From a virus, in the IMG/VR virus record IMGVR_UViG_3300023179_000337, positions 1 through 31,964 of that record: a DNA stretch of 31,964 nucleotides; one strand, given 5' to 3'. The notes beneath the pieces were generated by a model that saw nothing but the letters and a program-made list of their open reading frames with translations, made no database searches and was not told the origin of the DNA. The position numbers were made by a program, and so were the translations under genes. This document shows, in pieces, positions 16,681-27,900 of the stretch (its first letter is position 1; each line of letters starts with the position of its first letter).

Positions 16681-18605
16681 ATAATTTCTCCCCCCAATAT
16701 TTCAACTTCTGGTATCATTATTTTAGCCAAGTAATCTTCATTTTCCTTATCAATTAAGAAACCGCTTTGATCGTTTTGTTCCATAGCGGACAGTGGTATA
16801 GATAAATGTTTATAAGGATCTGGTAATAAACATTCCGTATTAAAAATGTCTATGTAACCATTGTTTTTGTCTAATGTGAAAGGTATGCCAACCATTGCCG
16901 TATTTTGTATAATATTTACTTGAGATCCAAAAAATTTATAAGATCTAAGATCCGAGGATAGTGGATATAAAGTAGTTTTTTCAGCAAAATATCCAGTATC
17001 ATCTTTTGTGAAAACATAAGCTCTGCCATAGTTTGGTAATTCTATGGAAGGTCTTGTATCGGTGTAAAACGCTTCACCAGGACATCCTACGATTGCTCTA
17101 TTTCTATCAATTTTTACAGAGTATCCAAAATTTCCAGCTGGCGTGTTTAAATTGAACACAGTTCCCAACTCTGCAATCAGAATCCATTTGTTTAATGCTG
17201 GTGCTAGAAAATAATGAAAAACTTCACCTTGTCCAGAATCTCTTAAATTTCTCTTATTCCCCATTGGAGCGCCTATAAGTAACTCATTACCGTATATGCT
17301 CATGGATTCTCCAAATCCCCTAGCTTCATCGTAAGGAGGCATTAAAATTTGGTGATATTTGTATCCAGAATTTGAATCTCTCTGAAAAGAAATAACGTAA
17401 TTTTTTTTAGAATAAGATAACAAAAAGTCTTTTGACATTTCCACATTTAGACCAAAACCACCACTTAATGGAAAATTAAAAGATTGAGTAAGTATCCATT
17501 TTCCTATGTTTTCAACATTTTCAGATTTAGTGACATAATCATAAACATAATAATATTCCCCACTAGATGAAGATGATATTACTAAAGTATTGTCTGATCC
17601 AGCGCATGATGTTATGTCATCATTTGTGGGAAGTGTTATAGTGTTTTGTTTAACAAAAGCGTTTCCTTTATTCTCGTAAACCAATAAAGTATTTTGAGAT
17701 TTAACATATATTAAATTTTTATAATAATTTAATATTTTTAAAGGAGTCGTAGATCTCGTAGTTTTTTGAAATCTGTAAGAATTTCCATCAAATTTATAAG
17801 TATTAAAAAACTTATAATTATTACTCACCGCCCAAGTTTTATATGCTGGTAATTTATTACCATATAAATTGCCCTTTGTAGAAATTTCTTGAAAACATGT
17901 AGATAGGTATTTGTCGTCTATTTTTTCAGGATATCCAGCAACATTAAATTGTTTTATCAAAAATCTACTATCTTGATCCAAAGACGTATAAAACAATGCA
18001 GCTTTTATAGATCTTCTTTCTAATACAGGCAAGTCGTTTAAAAATAAAACTGTTCTAAAATCCCTTTCATCGTTATTCTTTACTTGAATTTCCAAATTGC
18101 TCATGCATTTTGAAAAAATAACTCTAACTTGTTTATATTGAATTTGTTCATTTAATGATGTTAATTGTTGAGATATTTTAAAATTATGAGAATATTCTAA
18201 ATTTTCACTTTGTTTTAAAAAAGAATATTTTTCTCTTATCCCCTTTCTAATACAAATAGAATTTGAAACCGTGAAATCAACACCATCTACCAATCGTGTT
18301 TTTTTGGCAAAAATTCCATTAGCGTCAAAACCTATACCATACAATGCAGATTCCAACCCTAAATAACCTCCATCATTACATTGATCGTTTATTTCGTTTG
18401 GAGTATAAGCTAAACTATATGCTGGACCACCACCTCTTGGTTTTTCATTTAGAGTCTCAAAAAAGGCTAAACAAAATCCACAAGTAGGAGTATCATTGTA
18501 ATTATAAAAAGCATAATCAACAGATACTATAATATCATGATGAGTGTTCAAAGGTTGGTCGTTCCACATTTGAACAAATTTAAATGTTGAGTCTCTTTGT
18601 TGCAT
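16677..18605 (-). CDS. Tail protein with L-type-lectin-like N-terminus and FG-GAP-like repeats
   Basis: In this 642-aa protein, residues ~30-115 read like a legume/L-type lectin fold: GFCLAFFETL, a Gly-rich GGGPAYSLAY, then GGYLGLESALYGIGFDANG, the typical order of strands. Residues ~390-600 contain at least three FG-GAP-type units, each with F-G-x-S-(M/V) then (L/A)-(L/I)-(I/V)-G-x-P (FGESMSIYGNELLIGAP, FGYSVKIDRNRAIVGCP, FGSQVNIIQNTAMVGIP), usually arranged as an integrin-like propeller. Both modules bind sugars or proteins in known families, so this is probably a host-recognition protein. The upstream AAGG before the ATG is a weak ribosome site. It is coupled through ATGA to the beta-helix gene downstream. 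Confidence 0.75.
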   Translation of the reverse strand: MQQRDSTFKFVQMWNDQPLNTHHDIIVSVDYAFYNYNDTPTCGFCLAFFETLNEKPRGGGPAYSLAYTPNEINDQCNDGGYLGLESALYGIGFDANGIFAKKTRLVDGVDFTVSNSICIRKGIREKYSFLKQSENLEYSHNFKISQQLTSLNEQIQYKQVRVIFSKCMSNLEIQVKNNDERDFRTVLFLNDLPVLERRSIKAALFYTSLDQDSRFLIKQFNVAGYPEKIDDKYLSTCFQEISTKGNLYGNKLPAYKTWAVSNNYKFFNTYKFDGNSYRFQKTTRSTTPLKILNYYKNLIYVKSQNTLLVYENKGNAFVKQNTITLPTNDDITSCAGSDNTLVISSSSSGEYYYVYDYVTKSENVENIGKWILTQSFNFPLSGGFGLNVEMSKDFLLSYSKKNYVISFQRDSNSGYKYHQILMPPYDEARGFGESMSIYGNELLIGAPMGNKRNLRDSGQGEVFHYFLAPALNKWILIAELGTVFNLNTPAGNFGYSVKIDRNRAIVGCPGEAFYTDTRPSIELPNYGRAYVFTKDDTGYFAEKTTLYPLSSDLRSYKFFGSQVNIIQNTAMVGIPFTLDKNNGYIDIFNTECLLPDPYKHLSIPLSAMEQNDQSGFLIDKENEDYLAKIMIPEVEILGGEII

Positions 18606-18610
18606 TTTAT

Positions 18611-18630
18611 GCCTTTATAGTATTTAAGGC
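18611..18630 (-). promoter_or_regulatory. Late-promoter-like box inside a small inverted repeat
   Basis: CTTAAATA (minus strand, 18628-18621) lies between GCCTT and AAGGC arms (18611-18615 and 18626-18630 on plus). RNA from this box would start near 18615 with a 10-nt leader that includes AAGG, a possible ribosome site for the lectin/FG-GAP gene. Confidence 0.4.
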
Positions 18631-18648
18631 TAAAGATGATTTAATCCA

Positions 18649-19224
18649 CTATGGTTTAGTTGGAAAAACAACATCTTCTGGATTTGAAAAATTTTGAGGA
18701 ATGTCCCTCAAGTCTTGCCTATAATTTAACCAAGCTTCTTTAGAAGGTTTTGGACTCGAATCTGGCATCACAGACCAATCGGATTGTGATAATAACAAAT
18801 CTCTTTCATTTCTAATAGAATCCCAAGTTGGTATTAAATTCAATACCCACTCGCCCGAAACCCAATCGCAAGTATATATACTATCATCGAATTCTGGCTT
18901 AGGTGTATTTTCAGGCGTTGGTATTTCCACAATAACCCATTTATCATCGAGCCAAATAATTTTTTGAAGGTTTATATCGAAATCAGGTTTCGGAGTATTA
19001 AGCTCGTTTGGAATTTCTTTAACATTCCAAGTTCCATCAATTTGATTGAAAAAAGCATATTCAGTATTTTCATCAAAAATCGGAGGTTCTATTTCCGTAG
19101 AATTCGAGGGAATTAAAAATATTGGATTTTCAAAATTTACAGTATCCCAAGATTCATAAGCAACGTCTGTTCCAGAATATTTTCCAAATTCGTTAAAAGA
19201 GTAAACTGTTTTAGATCTTCTCAT
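18649..19224 (-). CDS. Tail fibre assembly chaperone-like protein (Phage_tail_APC type)
   Basis: In this 191-aa protein the C-terminal ~60 residues show the family pattern: W-x-x-(I)R-x-x-RD-x-LL-x-x-SDW, then YRQ-x-LRD-(I)P, then a final P-x-x-(V) ... P. This domain is typical of tail-assembly chaperones that sit beside collar or fibre genes. Before it, three imperfect ~38-residue repeats read W-x-(V/I)-x-(E/L)-I-P ... TPKP-(D/E)-FD, possibly a peptide- or fibre-binding stalk. It lies 7 bp after the collar-fibre gene, fitting a helper for that or a neighbouring fibre. The role is inferred from family and position. Confidence 0.8.
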   Translation of the reverse strand: MRRSKTVYSFNEFGKYSGTDVAYESWDTVNFENPIFLIPSNSTEIEPPIFDENTEYAFFNQIDGTWNVKEIPNELNTPKPDFDINLQKIIWLDDKWVIVEIPTPENTPKPEFDDSIYTCDWVSGEWVLNLIPTWDSIRNERDLLLSQSDWSVMPDSSPKPSKEAWLNYRQDLRDIPQNFSNPEDVVFPTKP

Positions 19225-19231
19225 AATATTT

Positions 19232-19888
19232 TTAAAGTTTAATACAAGCTAAAAGAGATATGTTGGCAGGACGTGTTTCCGATCCCGTACGAGGAGTTCC
19301 GTTCACACCATCCGTTAACGGCCCTCCAGAATCTTGAGGATTGCAAATATTTGTAAGTCCAGTATAAGGGGAAGCGTTCCCGCAACCAGATCCACCAACA
19401 GGAACTCTATGAATATGACCTTGCATTTGATCATTTTGTCTAACTCCAATAGTTCCAGAATATGTTAAAGTCCCTATGGCTTGGCTTCCAGTACCTCTAA
19501 TGAATATACCCCTAATATTAGGAACTTGAGGGTCGGTATAAGGAGCTGTCCCTGTGTTAAAAACATAACCAGCGTTTATTAAAAAAGTTCTCAAAGAGGT
19601 ATAACTGGGTCCAAGTGCGGTTGTTATTGCGGCTCCATTACACTCTATCCATCCTTGAGGTGCTGTTGTTGATGCAAAATAAGAGACTATTCCAGTTGGT
19701 ATTGTTGATTGAGTTTTGGAGTTTATCAAATTATCTAATTGAGTATTCATCACACCACTAATAGCATTAGCCATGGTTGATACCGACCATCTTCTTTCTC
19801 CTCCTAAAACAGCCGTATCATATCCAACTATGAAATCGTCGGAAGCAGCTGTTGTTCCTAAAGTAAATTGAGCTAAAGTGCTTGGCAT
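19232..19888 (-). CDS. Short tail fibre with phage tail-collar domain (gp12-like)
   Basis: This 218-aa protein has the classical tail-collar pattern: GIVSYFASTTAPQGWIECNG at residues ~66-85, VPNIRGIFIRG at ~122-132, then QMQGHIHRV and a final TRPANISLLACIKL. The His-x-His pair (158 and 160) matches the position of the metal-binding pair in T4 gp12, where three chains hold a zinc ion with two His each. The N-terminal 50 residues (DDFIVGYDTAVLGGERRW) are a virion-attachment type I also know from collar proteins. It is much shorter than T4 gp12 (527 aa) and has no long shaft. It sits after the baseplate genes, as gene 12 does, and before its likely chaperone. Confidence 0.9.
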   Translation of the reverse strand: MPSTLAQFTLGTTAASDDFIVGYDTAVLGGERRWSVSTMANAISGVMNTQLDNLINSKTQSTIPTGIVSYFASTTAPQGWIECNGAAITTALGPSYTSLRTFLINAGYVFNTGTAPYTDPQVPNIRGIFIRGTGSQAIGTLTYSGTIGVRQNDQMQGHIHRVPVGGSGCGNASPYTGLTNICNPQDSGGPLTDGVNGTPRTGSETRPANISLLACIKL

Positions 19889-19897
19889 ATTATTATA

Positions 19898-19905
19898 TAT
19901 TTATC
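19898..19905 (-). promoter_or_regulatory. Late-promoter-like box GATAAATA
   Basis: On the minus strand GATAAATA matches seven of eight bases of the T4 late core. RNA would start near 19892, leaving a leader of about 4 nt before the collar-fibre ATG. Confidence 0.5.
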
Positions 19906-19918
19906 TTTATATTAAAAA

Positions 19919-22900
19919 TCAACTGAAAGTGACCAAATAATCGTTTTGAATTCTTATAACAGGATCTGAGTTAACAAATGTTACTACAGAATTTATAGGA
20001 GCTGGTGGAGTTTGTGTAGGAGTTGGCGTAACTGTTTTCGTTGGTGTTTGTGTTTGTGTTTTTGTTATAGTGGGTGTTTGTGTTTGTGTTAAAGTAGGTG
20101 TTTGTGTCGGTGTTTGTGTCGGTGTCGGTGTTTGTGTCGGTGTCGGTGTTTTAGTAGCAGGTAAACTTAAAGTTTGTGTAACAGTGGGTGTTAATGTTTG
20201 TGTTGGCGTTACTGTGGGTGTTGGTGTAGCTGTATCTGTTACTGTAGGTGTTAATGTTTGTGTTGGAGTTACAGTAGGCGTTAAGGTTCGTGTTGGCGTT
20301 ACTGTAGGTGTTGGTGTTTTAGTAGGTGTATTTGTACGTGTATTTGTAGGTGTATTCGTTACTGTAGGTGTTTGTGTTGGAGTAGTAGTAGGTGTTTGTG
20401 TTGGAGTTTTTGTAAGCGTTGGTGTAGGCGTAACTGGAGGGGCTGAGAACGGGTTTTTATAATCTAAATATGCTGAAACATATATCGTTTCCGTTAAGGA
20501 TAAATTTTCTATACTGGAATAACTTATATTTATACCAGTAGAATTTTGATAAAGATTTGATTGAGCATATGGCGCTCCTAAGTTGGCATCTGTTATAGAT
20601 AAACTATCGTTTATCAATATAAAACCCGTAGATCCAGATTTTATATCCAAAGATGATGCCCCCATAAGTATACCATCGCCAGAAATATATGTATAATCCA
20701 ATGGCACATTTGAATCATAATACAATATACTAGACCCATTAATAAAATCTGGAATTATAGAAACATTACTATTCTTTATATATAAACCAGAACCTTCAGT
20801 GGTAATAGTGTCTAAATATATCGGACCATCATTTCCGAAAGCATTTGGATCTGGTGTTGAACTTATTATAACTTTATTTGGACCAATTTTATTGATGGAC
20901 AATCCAACTTGTCCAAATGGTAAATAAACAGCGGTTAATGAAACATTTCCAGTAATAACGAAAGTTAAAGTATTTTGGTTGGCAGTTCCTTTAATGTTCG
21001 GGTCATCCGCACATAATGCTATAAACGTACTATCCCCGAAAGTGTTGTCTGCCTTTATAGTTACTCTTTTACCAGATAAAAATTCATAACTGCAAATATT
21101 CAAACTAGAAGGATTGAATGGTTCACAATCCAACCCGATTGGCTCTGTAGAGTAAACTCTACCAACACCACCGCCAGCAGAATATGTTACACTCACAGTA
21201 TATCCCAAATAATTAAAATATGCTACAAAATTATAATTATCATCTAAATCAAAATAACATTTAGGATTTGTAGAATTATTACATGGTCCACCAATCCATC
21301 TATTGAATTGGTAATATTCAGTAGTAGGCTTTGCCGTTAAACTTATAAAAGTTTGTTCGGATAAAGATTTATACGTATTTGAAGTTGTTATATTTAATTC
21401 AGAATCGTCGTAAATCCATTCTATAACACCCTGCGCTGGTTGATTCACTAAAATACTTTTAGTGGTTGGAAATGCCAATGTTTCGAATTCTCCACCTTCC
21501 GTATTGATTATTAAAGAATCATTATCGAAGGGTTGACTTTCAACTCCTAAATTTAAATCATAGTATATGACCTCTCTATACATTGATTTAACATCAACGT
21601 CACCCCACATTATAAACGTACAAACTCTATCTCCACTGTAACAAGGTATACCATCGAATCTATCAAACTTATAACCAAATGGGGCTGGAGATGCCGAAAT
21701 AGTAACATATGTTCCTAAGAAATAATCGGTTTTACATTGTCCAGTACAATCCAATTGACCATCTAATGTCATTATACTACCTAAAGTTGAATCTGCTTTC
21801 AAAGTAACTAGAGGTAATAATTCAAAATTGGCTATTAATTTTTTATCATCGTTTAAATACAAAACGCAATCGTTTGTACTACCAATACATTCTGTCTCCC
21901 CCAACCATGAAACGAATCTACTATTAGACGCTGCTGAAGCAACTAGAGTTATAGTGGAATTAGCAGAATATAAGTATTCGCAATTATCACCGCAATAAAT
22001 ACATGGAGGATCTGTAAACACATCGCCTTTACCAGATCCAACCTTTTCTATTTTTAATCTTTTATAAATTCCAGATAAATTACTTGAGAAAAATCCAGAG
22101 AATTTAATATTTTGAGTTGTGTTAACGTCTATAAAAATAACCTCATCATATGGATAAGTTGGTCTTGTAGCATTTACATAAAATTCTATATCATCTACGT
22201 AAAAATTAAAAATATTTTTAGTTTCGTTATACGATGTCAAATAAATTGTTTTTGTGGATTGAGTATTTTTATCAGTGTATGTTATTAATAAATTATTTTC
22301 AACATCTTTTATGTTAAAAAATTCTTTACCTACGAAAATATTAGTATTGTCATAAGATTCCCAATCGAAGTGAACAACATAATTACCCACTTGGTTTATT
22401 TCTAAACTCTCAACATTCGAGGCAAATGCGTAATTCACACTATAGGGTAAAGTGTCAACTATATTTAAAGAATCATCATCTCTAACTCCTATATATCCAG
22501 ATTTATTAGATATAGCTCTAACATAATATGTGGCTGAAGGATTTGCGTAATTGTTGTCTAAAAAATAATAAAATGGCTTTAATAATAACGGACCTTCTGT
22601 TACAAAAGTATTATCTTCTGGTTTATAATACAATTTTTCATTTACTATAAACGGTATAGAGTTTAAATTTCTAGAAAAATAACTAAAATTATACTCATTT
22701 AAAAATGAATTTTTTCTAAAAGACCCTCCTGAATACTCCACTAAATTTATTTCTGGCACATCACCGTAAGGGCTAGAGAGAGAATATATATTGGTTAAAG
22801 TTTTATTATTCGGATATATTTTACTATAATTTAAACTTTCTAAATTTGAGGCATATATTTCTGGACAAATATATTTGTAATTTGAAGCTGATAATGAATT

Positions 22901-24874
22901 TTCTAAAGTTTTTATAAAAACTAAAAATATTTTTTTATTTTTTTCATCATACCATGGGTTTACAAATGTGTCTAAAAATATATTAAATCCTACTTTTTTA
23001 TTATAAAAGGGTTTGGTGCTTGCATTCTGAAATTCATTATTTTCGATATCATATTTGTAAGAATCACTAATTACATAATTTTCAGTTTCTATTACTATTA
23101 CGTTATTAATTACAAATAGTTTTAAAACCTTATCTTTTATCTCATTTACCACAAAATCTGGATATTTGAAAAATATTTTAGAAAATGCAGTGTTAATATC
23201 ACTTACTGTATTATAAAAATTATTTCTTACAAAGATTTTACCAGTTTTTATATTTTTCTTTTCATATATTGAAGAGTTTTCTATTTTTTTATTAGAAAAT
23301 TCTGTAGATGAACCTTTAATCAAACCCCCATCATATAAATCTCCAGAAATATATTTTGTTTCAGTATTGAGTTTTTTATATAAACCGAATTCATTACTAT
23401 ATTCATCCGTATACCAATCTACTACAACACCCTCATCCAATAAAAGATTTTTAGTATCTTTCTCTATAGGGTATATGTCTACATCGAAACTACCTTGCCA
23501 TATTTGATCCTTATCCCCACCCCAAAAAGTTATATTATCGGTAACTTTAGAAACACCTTCTGTTGATATTTTAGTATTTTGCTGTCTGCTTTGATAACCA
23601 TAAAAAAGTTTATCATAATTGTTACTCAAAACGTCATTTAATCTGAAACCGTTAGATATTTTATCTCTATTCCAATCAACATTTACACTATAAACTAAAG
23701 GGGAATTATTATTTTCTTTATCCGATGTATATATCGTATTTCCTATTTGATCTGGATTTGGAAAAATATAAACTTTATCTGGTGAAGTATTGCTAGGATT
23801 TAACTTATATGATTTATTAGGAGTATTATAAACTAACAATGTTTGATTCTGAGGTATAAAAAAACCTCCTAATTCATATAATGAATATAATTCATCCAAG
23901 GGTTGATTTAATATATTTGTGGAAAAATGTTTATTTAAAAATTCAGATGAATTTTTTTTAGATTCGAATAGTAATCCAGAAACACTTTTATTTTCTGAAT
24001 TTGTAGATATGTAGTAAAAATCGGTACCTATAAATTTTGGATATAATGATTTAAAAAGATTTAATTTTAAATCTTCGTCATTTTCAGATGATATGTAATT
24101 TAAAAAATCTCTATTTTTTAAATAATATAATTCATCTCCGCTTAATATTGGATTGAATGTAAAATCTGAAATATAATCATTATTTGAAGATTTTAAATAT
24201 AATGGATATGCAGATATTGAATTTATTATAGATTCTTTAAAATTTAAAAATATATTGTGATCTAATTTATTTGTATATGTATATTTTGTATTTTCAGATT
24301 TATCATAAAAAGGATCATTTTTACCATATAGTTCTTCGACATTTACATTGAAATTATTATAAAAAGATGACAGTTTACTACCTTTAGTGTCTATATTATT
24401 CTCTATATATTCAAATATTATTTTTTTTATAATACTCTCAACTCCAACGTTGCTACCTTTTAGGTTATACCTTAAAACACTATCTTTCACATCCTTTCTT
24501 TTACTTTTATAATAAAAGGATATTTGTTTTAATTTTTGTATAAAAAATGGAATTATTATATCTAAATCAGAATCATCTGTAAAATCCGAATTCAATATAA
24601 ATCTTTTCTCTTCTTCTGTGGAAAAATTTAATGTAATTTCTCTTAAAAGATTAATATAGGCGTCTCTAACTATTTCCTTTTCTTTAAACTTTTTGATATT
24701 TTTTTTAGATGACCATTTAAAAATATAATTTTGATAATTTTTAAAATTTCTTTCTAAGTCAAAAGATTGATAACTCTCATATTGAATAAAGGATATAAAC
24801 GAATAAGGAGCATTATAATCCTTCGGATTCTCTACATCATTGACTATACTGTATGGTAAAAATGAAAAATCCAT
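19919..24874 (-). CDS. Giant structural protein with divergent InlB-like repeats and C-terminal Thr-Pro array
   Basis: This is a 1651-aa protein. Residues 1-~930 lack a named domain, but [25 protein letters not shown] and [15 protein letters not shown] are words I recall (unverified) from a structural protein that follows gene 6 in T4-like aquatic phages. Residues ~940-1320 hold four ~90-residue units of the divergent InlB B-repeat type: a strand with G-x-(V/I), paired cysteines such as CIYCGDNC and GQCKT, F-x-x-W/F-x-G, a Cys-bounded loop, then (L/V)-x-A-x-F. Residues ~1478-1625 are a long Thr-Pro array, and a 26-residue beta tail closes the protein. The layout suggests an N-terminal baseplate anchor with exposed adhesive repeats. 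Which baseplate protein it replaces (gp7, gp8 or gp10) is not clear. A TAAATA box precedes it. Confidence 0.75.
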   Translation of the reverse strand: MDFSFLPYSIVNDVENPKDYNAPYSFISFIQYESYQSFDLERNFKNYQNYIFKWSSKKNIKKFKEKEIVRDAYINLLREITLNFSTEEEKRFILNSDFTDDSDLDIIIPFFIQKLKQISFYYKSKRKDVKDSVLRYNLKGSNVGVESIIKKIIFEYIENNIDTKGSKLSSFYNNFNVNVEELYGKNDPFYDKSENTKYTYTNKLDHNIFLNFKESIINSISAYPLYLKSSNNDYISDFTFNPILSGDELYYLKNRDFLNYISSENDEDLKLNLFKSLYPKFIGTDFYYISTNSENKSVSGLLFESKKNSSEFLNKHFSTNILNQPLDELYSLYELGGFFIPQNQTLLVYNTPNKSYKLNPSNTSPDKVYIFPNPDQIGNTIYTSDKENNNSPLVYSVNVDWNRDKISNGFRLNDVLSNNYDKLFYGYQSRQQNTKISTEGVSKVTDNITFWGGDKDQIWQGSFDVDIYPIEKDTKNLLLDEGVVVDWYTDEYSNEFGLYKKLNTETKYISGDLYDGGLIKGSSTEFSNKKIENSSIYEKKNIKTGKIFVRNNFYNTVSDINTAFSKIFFKYPDFVVNEIKDKVLKLFVINNVIVIETENYVISDSYKYDIENNEFQNASTKPFYNKKVGFNIFLDTFVNPWYDEKNKKIFLVFIKTLENSLSASNYKYICPEIYASNLESLNYSKIYPNNKTLTNIYSLSSPYGDVPEINLVEYSGGSFRKNSFLNEYNFSYFSRNLNSIPFIVNEKLYYKPEDNTFVTEGPLLLKPFYYFLDNNYANPSATYYVRAISNKSGYIGVRDDDSLNIVDTLPYSVNYAFASNVESLEINQVGNYVVHFDWESYDNTNIFVGKEFFNIKDVENNLLITYTDKNTQSTKTIYLTSYNETKNIFNFYVDDIEFYVNATRPTYPYDEVIFIDVNTTQNIKFSGFFSSNLSGIYKRLKIEKVGSGKGDVFTDPPCIYCGDNCEYLYSANSTITLVASAASNSRFVSWLGETECIGSTNDCVLYLNDDKKLIANFELLPLVTLKADSTLGSIMTLDGQLDCTGQCKTDYFLGTYVTISASPAPFGYKFDRFDGIPCYSGDRVCTFIMWGDVDVKSMYREVIYYDLNLGVESQPFDNDSLIINTEGGEFETLAFPTTKSILVNQPAQGVIEWIYDDSELNITTSNTYKSLSEQTFISLTAKPTTEYYQFNRWIGGPCNNSTNPKCYFDLDDNYNFVAYFNYLGYTVSVTYSAGGGVGRVYSTEPIGLDCEPFNPSSLNICSYEFLSGKRVTIKADNTFGDSTFIALCADDPNIKGTANQNTLTFVITGNVSLTAVYLPFGQVGLSINKIGPNKVIISSTPDPNAFGNDGPIYLDTITTEGSGLYIKNSNVSIIPDFINGSSILYYDSNVPLDYTYISGDGILMGASSLDIKSGSTGFILINDSLSITDANLGAPYAQSNLYQNSTGINISYSSIENLSLTETIYVSAYLDYKNPFSAPPVTPTPTLTKTPTQTPTTTPTQTPTVTNTPTNTRTNTPTKTPTPTVTPTRTLTPTVTPTQTLTPTVTDTATPTPTVTPTQTLTPTVTQTLSLPATKTPTPTQTPTPTQTPTQTPTLTQTQTPTITKTQTQTPTKTVTPTPTQTPPAPINSVVTFVNSDPVIRIQNDYLVTFS
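20006..20438 (-). repeat. Thr-Pro coding array 2
   Basis: About 145 codons encode (Thr-Pro/Gln/Val/Leu) repeats with a 6-bp base period. The plus strand is extremely G+T rich here. An exact 21-bp word at 20358-20378 is shared with array 1 (15914-15934) and encodes TQTPTVT in the same frame in both genes. Confidence 0.9.
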
Positions 24875-24894
24875 TATATTTTATTAGTTGTAAT

Positions 24895-24902
24895 TATTTA
24901 CG
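24895..24902 (-). promoter_or_regulatory. Late-promoter-like box CGTAAATA
   Basis: On the minus strand CGTAAATA continues as ATT in the 52-bp gap before the 1651-aa gene. By T4 late geometry RNA starts near 24889, leaving a leader of about 15 nt. Confidence 0.45.
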
Positions 24903-24926
24903 GGAAAAATAAAATTTTAAAGAGGC

Positions 24927-27900
24927 TTATACCAATTTCAAACCTCTATATAAACTATATGATAACGATTTATCCATTAGACCCCCAAATTTGGACCAAT
25001 CTTTGAAAGATGTTTGCTGTGGTGTTATTGTTGTAAAATCAGAATCAAAATCTATAACATTATCATAAATTTCTAACTCTTTATTTGGTATATAATTATA
25101 AAATTTATAATATTGTTTTATTTCTGACCCAGATTGTTCTTTTGTAGCTGTCACCAAACCCCAACCCCAATTATAATTAACCGAAGACAGGGGTATAATA
25201 TCTCCATTTTTATAACCTTCTACTATAGTATTTGTGACTAATTTGAAATTTTCAGAAAATAATTCAAACGTGACTATGGGATAACCTGCTATAAATTTAC
25301 CAGTATCTATATTTATTTCGCTACCCAAATTATTATTTTTCAAATATCTTATAGAAGAAAGGGCAAAATTTCTATTATATACATTGGGGCTACCAAAAAC
25401 TTTTTTTTGCCCCATTGATAACAAATCTAACGCTCTTCTCACAGAAGGTGGATAGGAATATAAATATTTATTCAATTCTATTCCAGTAGATTCAGCATAT
25501 GATATCAATTGTTGTATATTACAAGTATCTATATCGGAATTATTTTCTACAAAATTTGTTATTTTTTCATATATTACCTTTCCAATTTCATCTATATTTT
25601 CATTTTTACCTATTATTTGTCCAATAAAGTCATCTAATAATACTCTTTTATCGAATAATGATTCTTGTTGAATATATGATTTAAATTGAAGAGATGCGTC
25701 TAAATTTTCTCCTTTTTTTGCTATAGCTGGTTTTGGTTCTAATATATCAAAATAAGTACTCAAGCCTTGAATTGTTCTAGGTTGTGGATTTTCAGTTTTT
25801 ATAAATTTGTTAATCCATCTGAAACCAGTCCAATCGCCAGTTACAAAATAAACACTTTGCAAGTCTTGTAATGTTTTTAATTGAAAGTCCTTTAATTTAA
25901 CGAATGGTAAAGCAGATAAAGGAGTGTTCATGTTTTTAGTGTCTGCGAAATAAATTTTACCATCCACATTGTTCACAACCCAAAGCTCTCCAGAGGAATC
26001 AACGGCTATGCCCCCAATATCTTTTAAATATTCATATCTAACTGTCCCCTGACTAAAAGTATAGTCTTTTTTAGTTTTTGTTGAAAAATTTATTTTACTT
26101 ATCGTATCTGTTTTATGTAAAACGTATAAATTTTGTTCAGCATCTATGCTCATCATGCCAAAACCTTCTATTCCTCTAATTTTTGTTTTTTCCAAACTTT
26201 CTGTATTTATATGATAAACATAATCTTCTCTTTCATAGTTTAAAAAAGATGACTCGTTAATATTTTCCACACCCACCCACAAATTATTGGTATTATCAAC
26301 TATTATTTCTTGTGGAACTTCCAAATAATTAAAGTAGATAATATCTAACAATTTTCCATTATTTGCATATTTGCAAATAAAATTAGACAATGGATGTGTA
26401 TACGCTACATACACATTATGATTTAAATCTACATCAACACAACTGGGTATTATTGTGTTTTCACCAACAAAGCCAAAATATTGAGGATATTTTTGAATTG
26501 TTCTTATATCATATTTCCCCTCTATGGTTTTAATGTCTGTAGAAACATCGGATATTTTTGAAATAATTTTTCCTTTTTTACGATATAAATCCATATCGAA
26601 AAGTTCTAAATTTTCAGAAGAAAAAGGTGGTAAATAAACAACGCCAACAGTATCAGTTTCATAATTTATTTTTATAACAGAAATAGCATCTGTTAAAGAA
26701 ACGTAAAGATTTCCGAATCTATCAGTAGTTGACCACATTGGACTTGCAGTATTATTATGATTTAAAAAAGACACATTACTTCTCAAAACTCCAAAATTAT
26801 CCAAATAATTTACATCTTTTAAATCAATTATAGATATGGGGTTTCCTTCAACATCTGTTCTGTAAATTTTATCATTATCCGCATCTAGTATGAAAACTCT
26901 ATTCTCTTTATCCTCATCTATGTAATTTAAAGGACAGTATGATACATGAAAATTGGCCGTTGTTGTATCGGTAAAAGTATGTAAGGAAGGTTTAAAGTAA
27001 AATTCCAACTCTTCAGTATTGCAATAATTATAAACACTTAATTTTTGATATCTTTTAATTTTAGAAACTCCTAGTTGAGAAATAAAACCATATATTGGAT
27101 ATATTTTTGGAACTGGGACATCTTGTATTTTAACAGTTGCTGATATGGCTACTGTTTTAGCTTCGTATGGTAATGATACCTTGCCAGCAAAATAAGGGGA
27201 GTCATTATATCTTGGTACTGATTCGTTTTTACTAAAAACTGCATCTTTTAATTCATACGCACTTACGTTCACATATTCTTGTAATGGATCTAAGTCAACA
27301 TATTTTATTAATTTTAAATTTACATCATACAATTCATTATTAAATTCTCCTGTATGGAAATTATAAATTGGTTCATATGCTTTTACGCTATAATCTTCAT
27401 TATCTTTTAAATTCAACACAAACGGTATATTCGTATTTTTCCATTTTATAGGATATATGTCAAACGGGTAAACCGATTGAGCCGACAATGTCCCAACAGT
27501 TTTATTGCTACCTTCTATTGAAATTCCATTACTTGTAATTCTTATACTGGATGCTGGATTGAAAATGGATCTAATTGTTTGTGCTGACCATGGAAGATTG
27601 AAATAACCTTCGTCATAATTTTCAAAAAAATTATTTAAATTGTTATTCAATATATCATTATCGTTAAATTCTTTAGAATTAAAAGATGCATATATTATAT
27701 CAACACTTTTTTGGTTGAAATCCGATTGTTTTTGATCAATAAAATATATGTTATCTATGTCTTTGTTGCTTCCACTCGATCCTATGAAACAAGAACCTTC
27801 TACGTGGCTATTATAAAAATTAAAATCCATTTTCCAATTATTATCAACATATCCAGTCGTATACGGTATAGCATACACTGATACAGAATTGGTTTTAGTG

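Noticed and set aside
20070-20462. Plus-strand frame encoding Val/Gly/Cys repeats
   Set aside because: It is the antisense shadow of the Thr-Pro array of the 1651-aa gene; the repeat composition forces an open frame on the other strand. The same holds for 15824-16093.
20521-20540. TATAAATA-like match inside the 1651-aa gene
   Set aside because: It is internal to a gene with no downstream start nearby; single matches of this kind are expected by chance in AT-rich sequence.
3493-24874. Diversity-generating retroelement acting on the adhesin genes
   Set aside because: No reverse transcriptase and no template/variable repeat pair with adenine-specific differences was noticed in the window.
24903-24926. 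Terminator from the A/T palindrome after the 1195-aa gene
   Set aside because: The TAAAATTTTA palindrome is too weak and short to separate from background in such AT-rich DNA.
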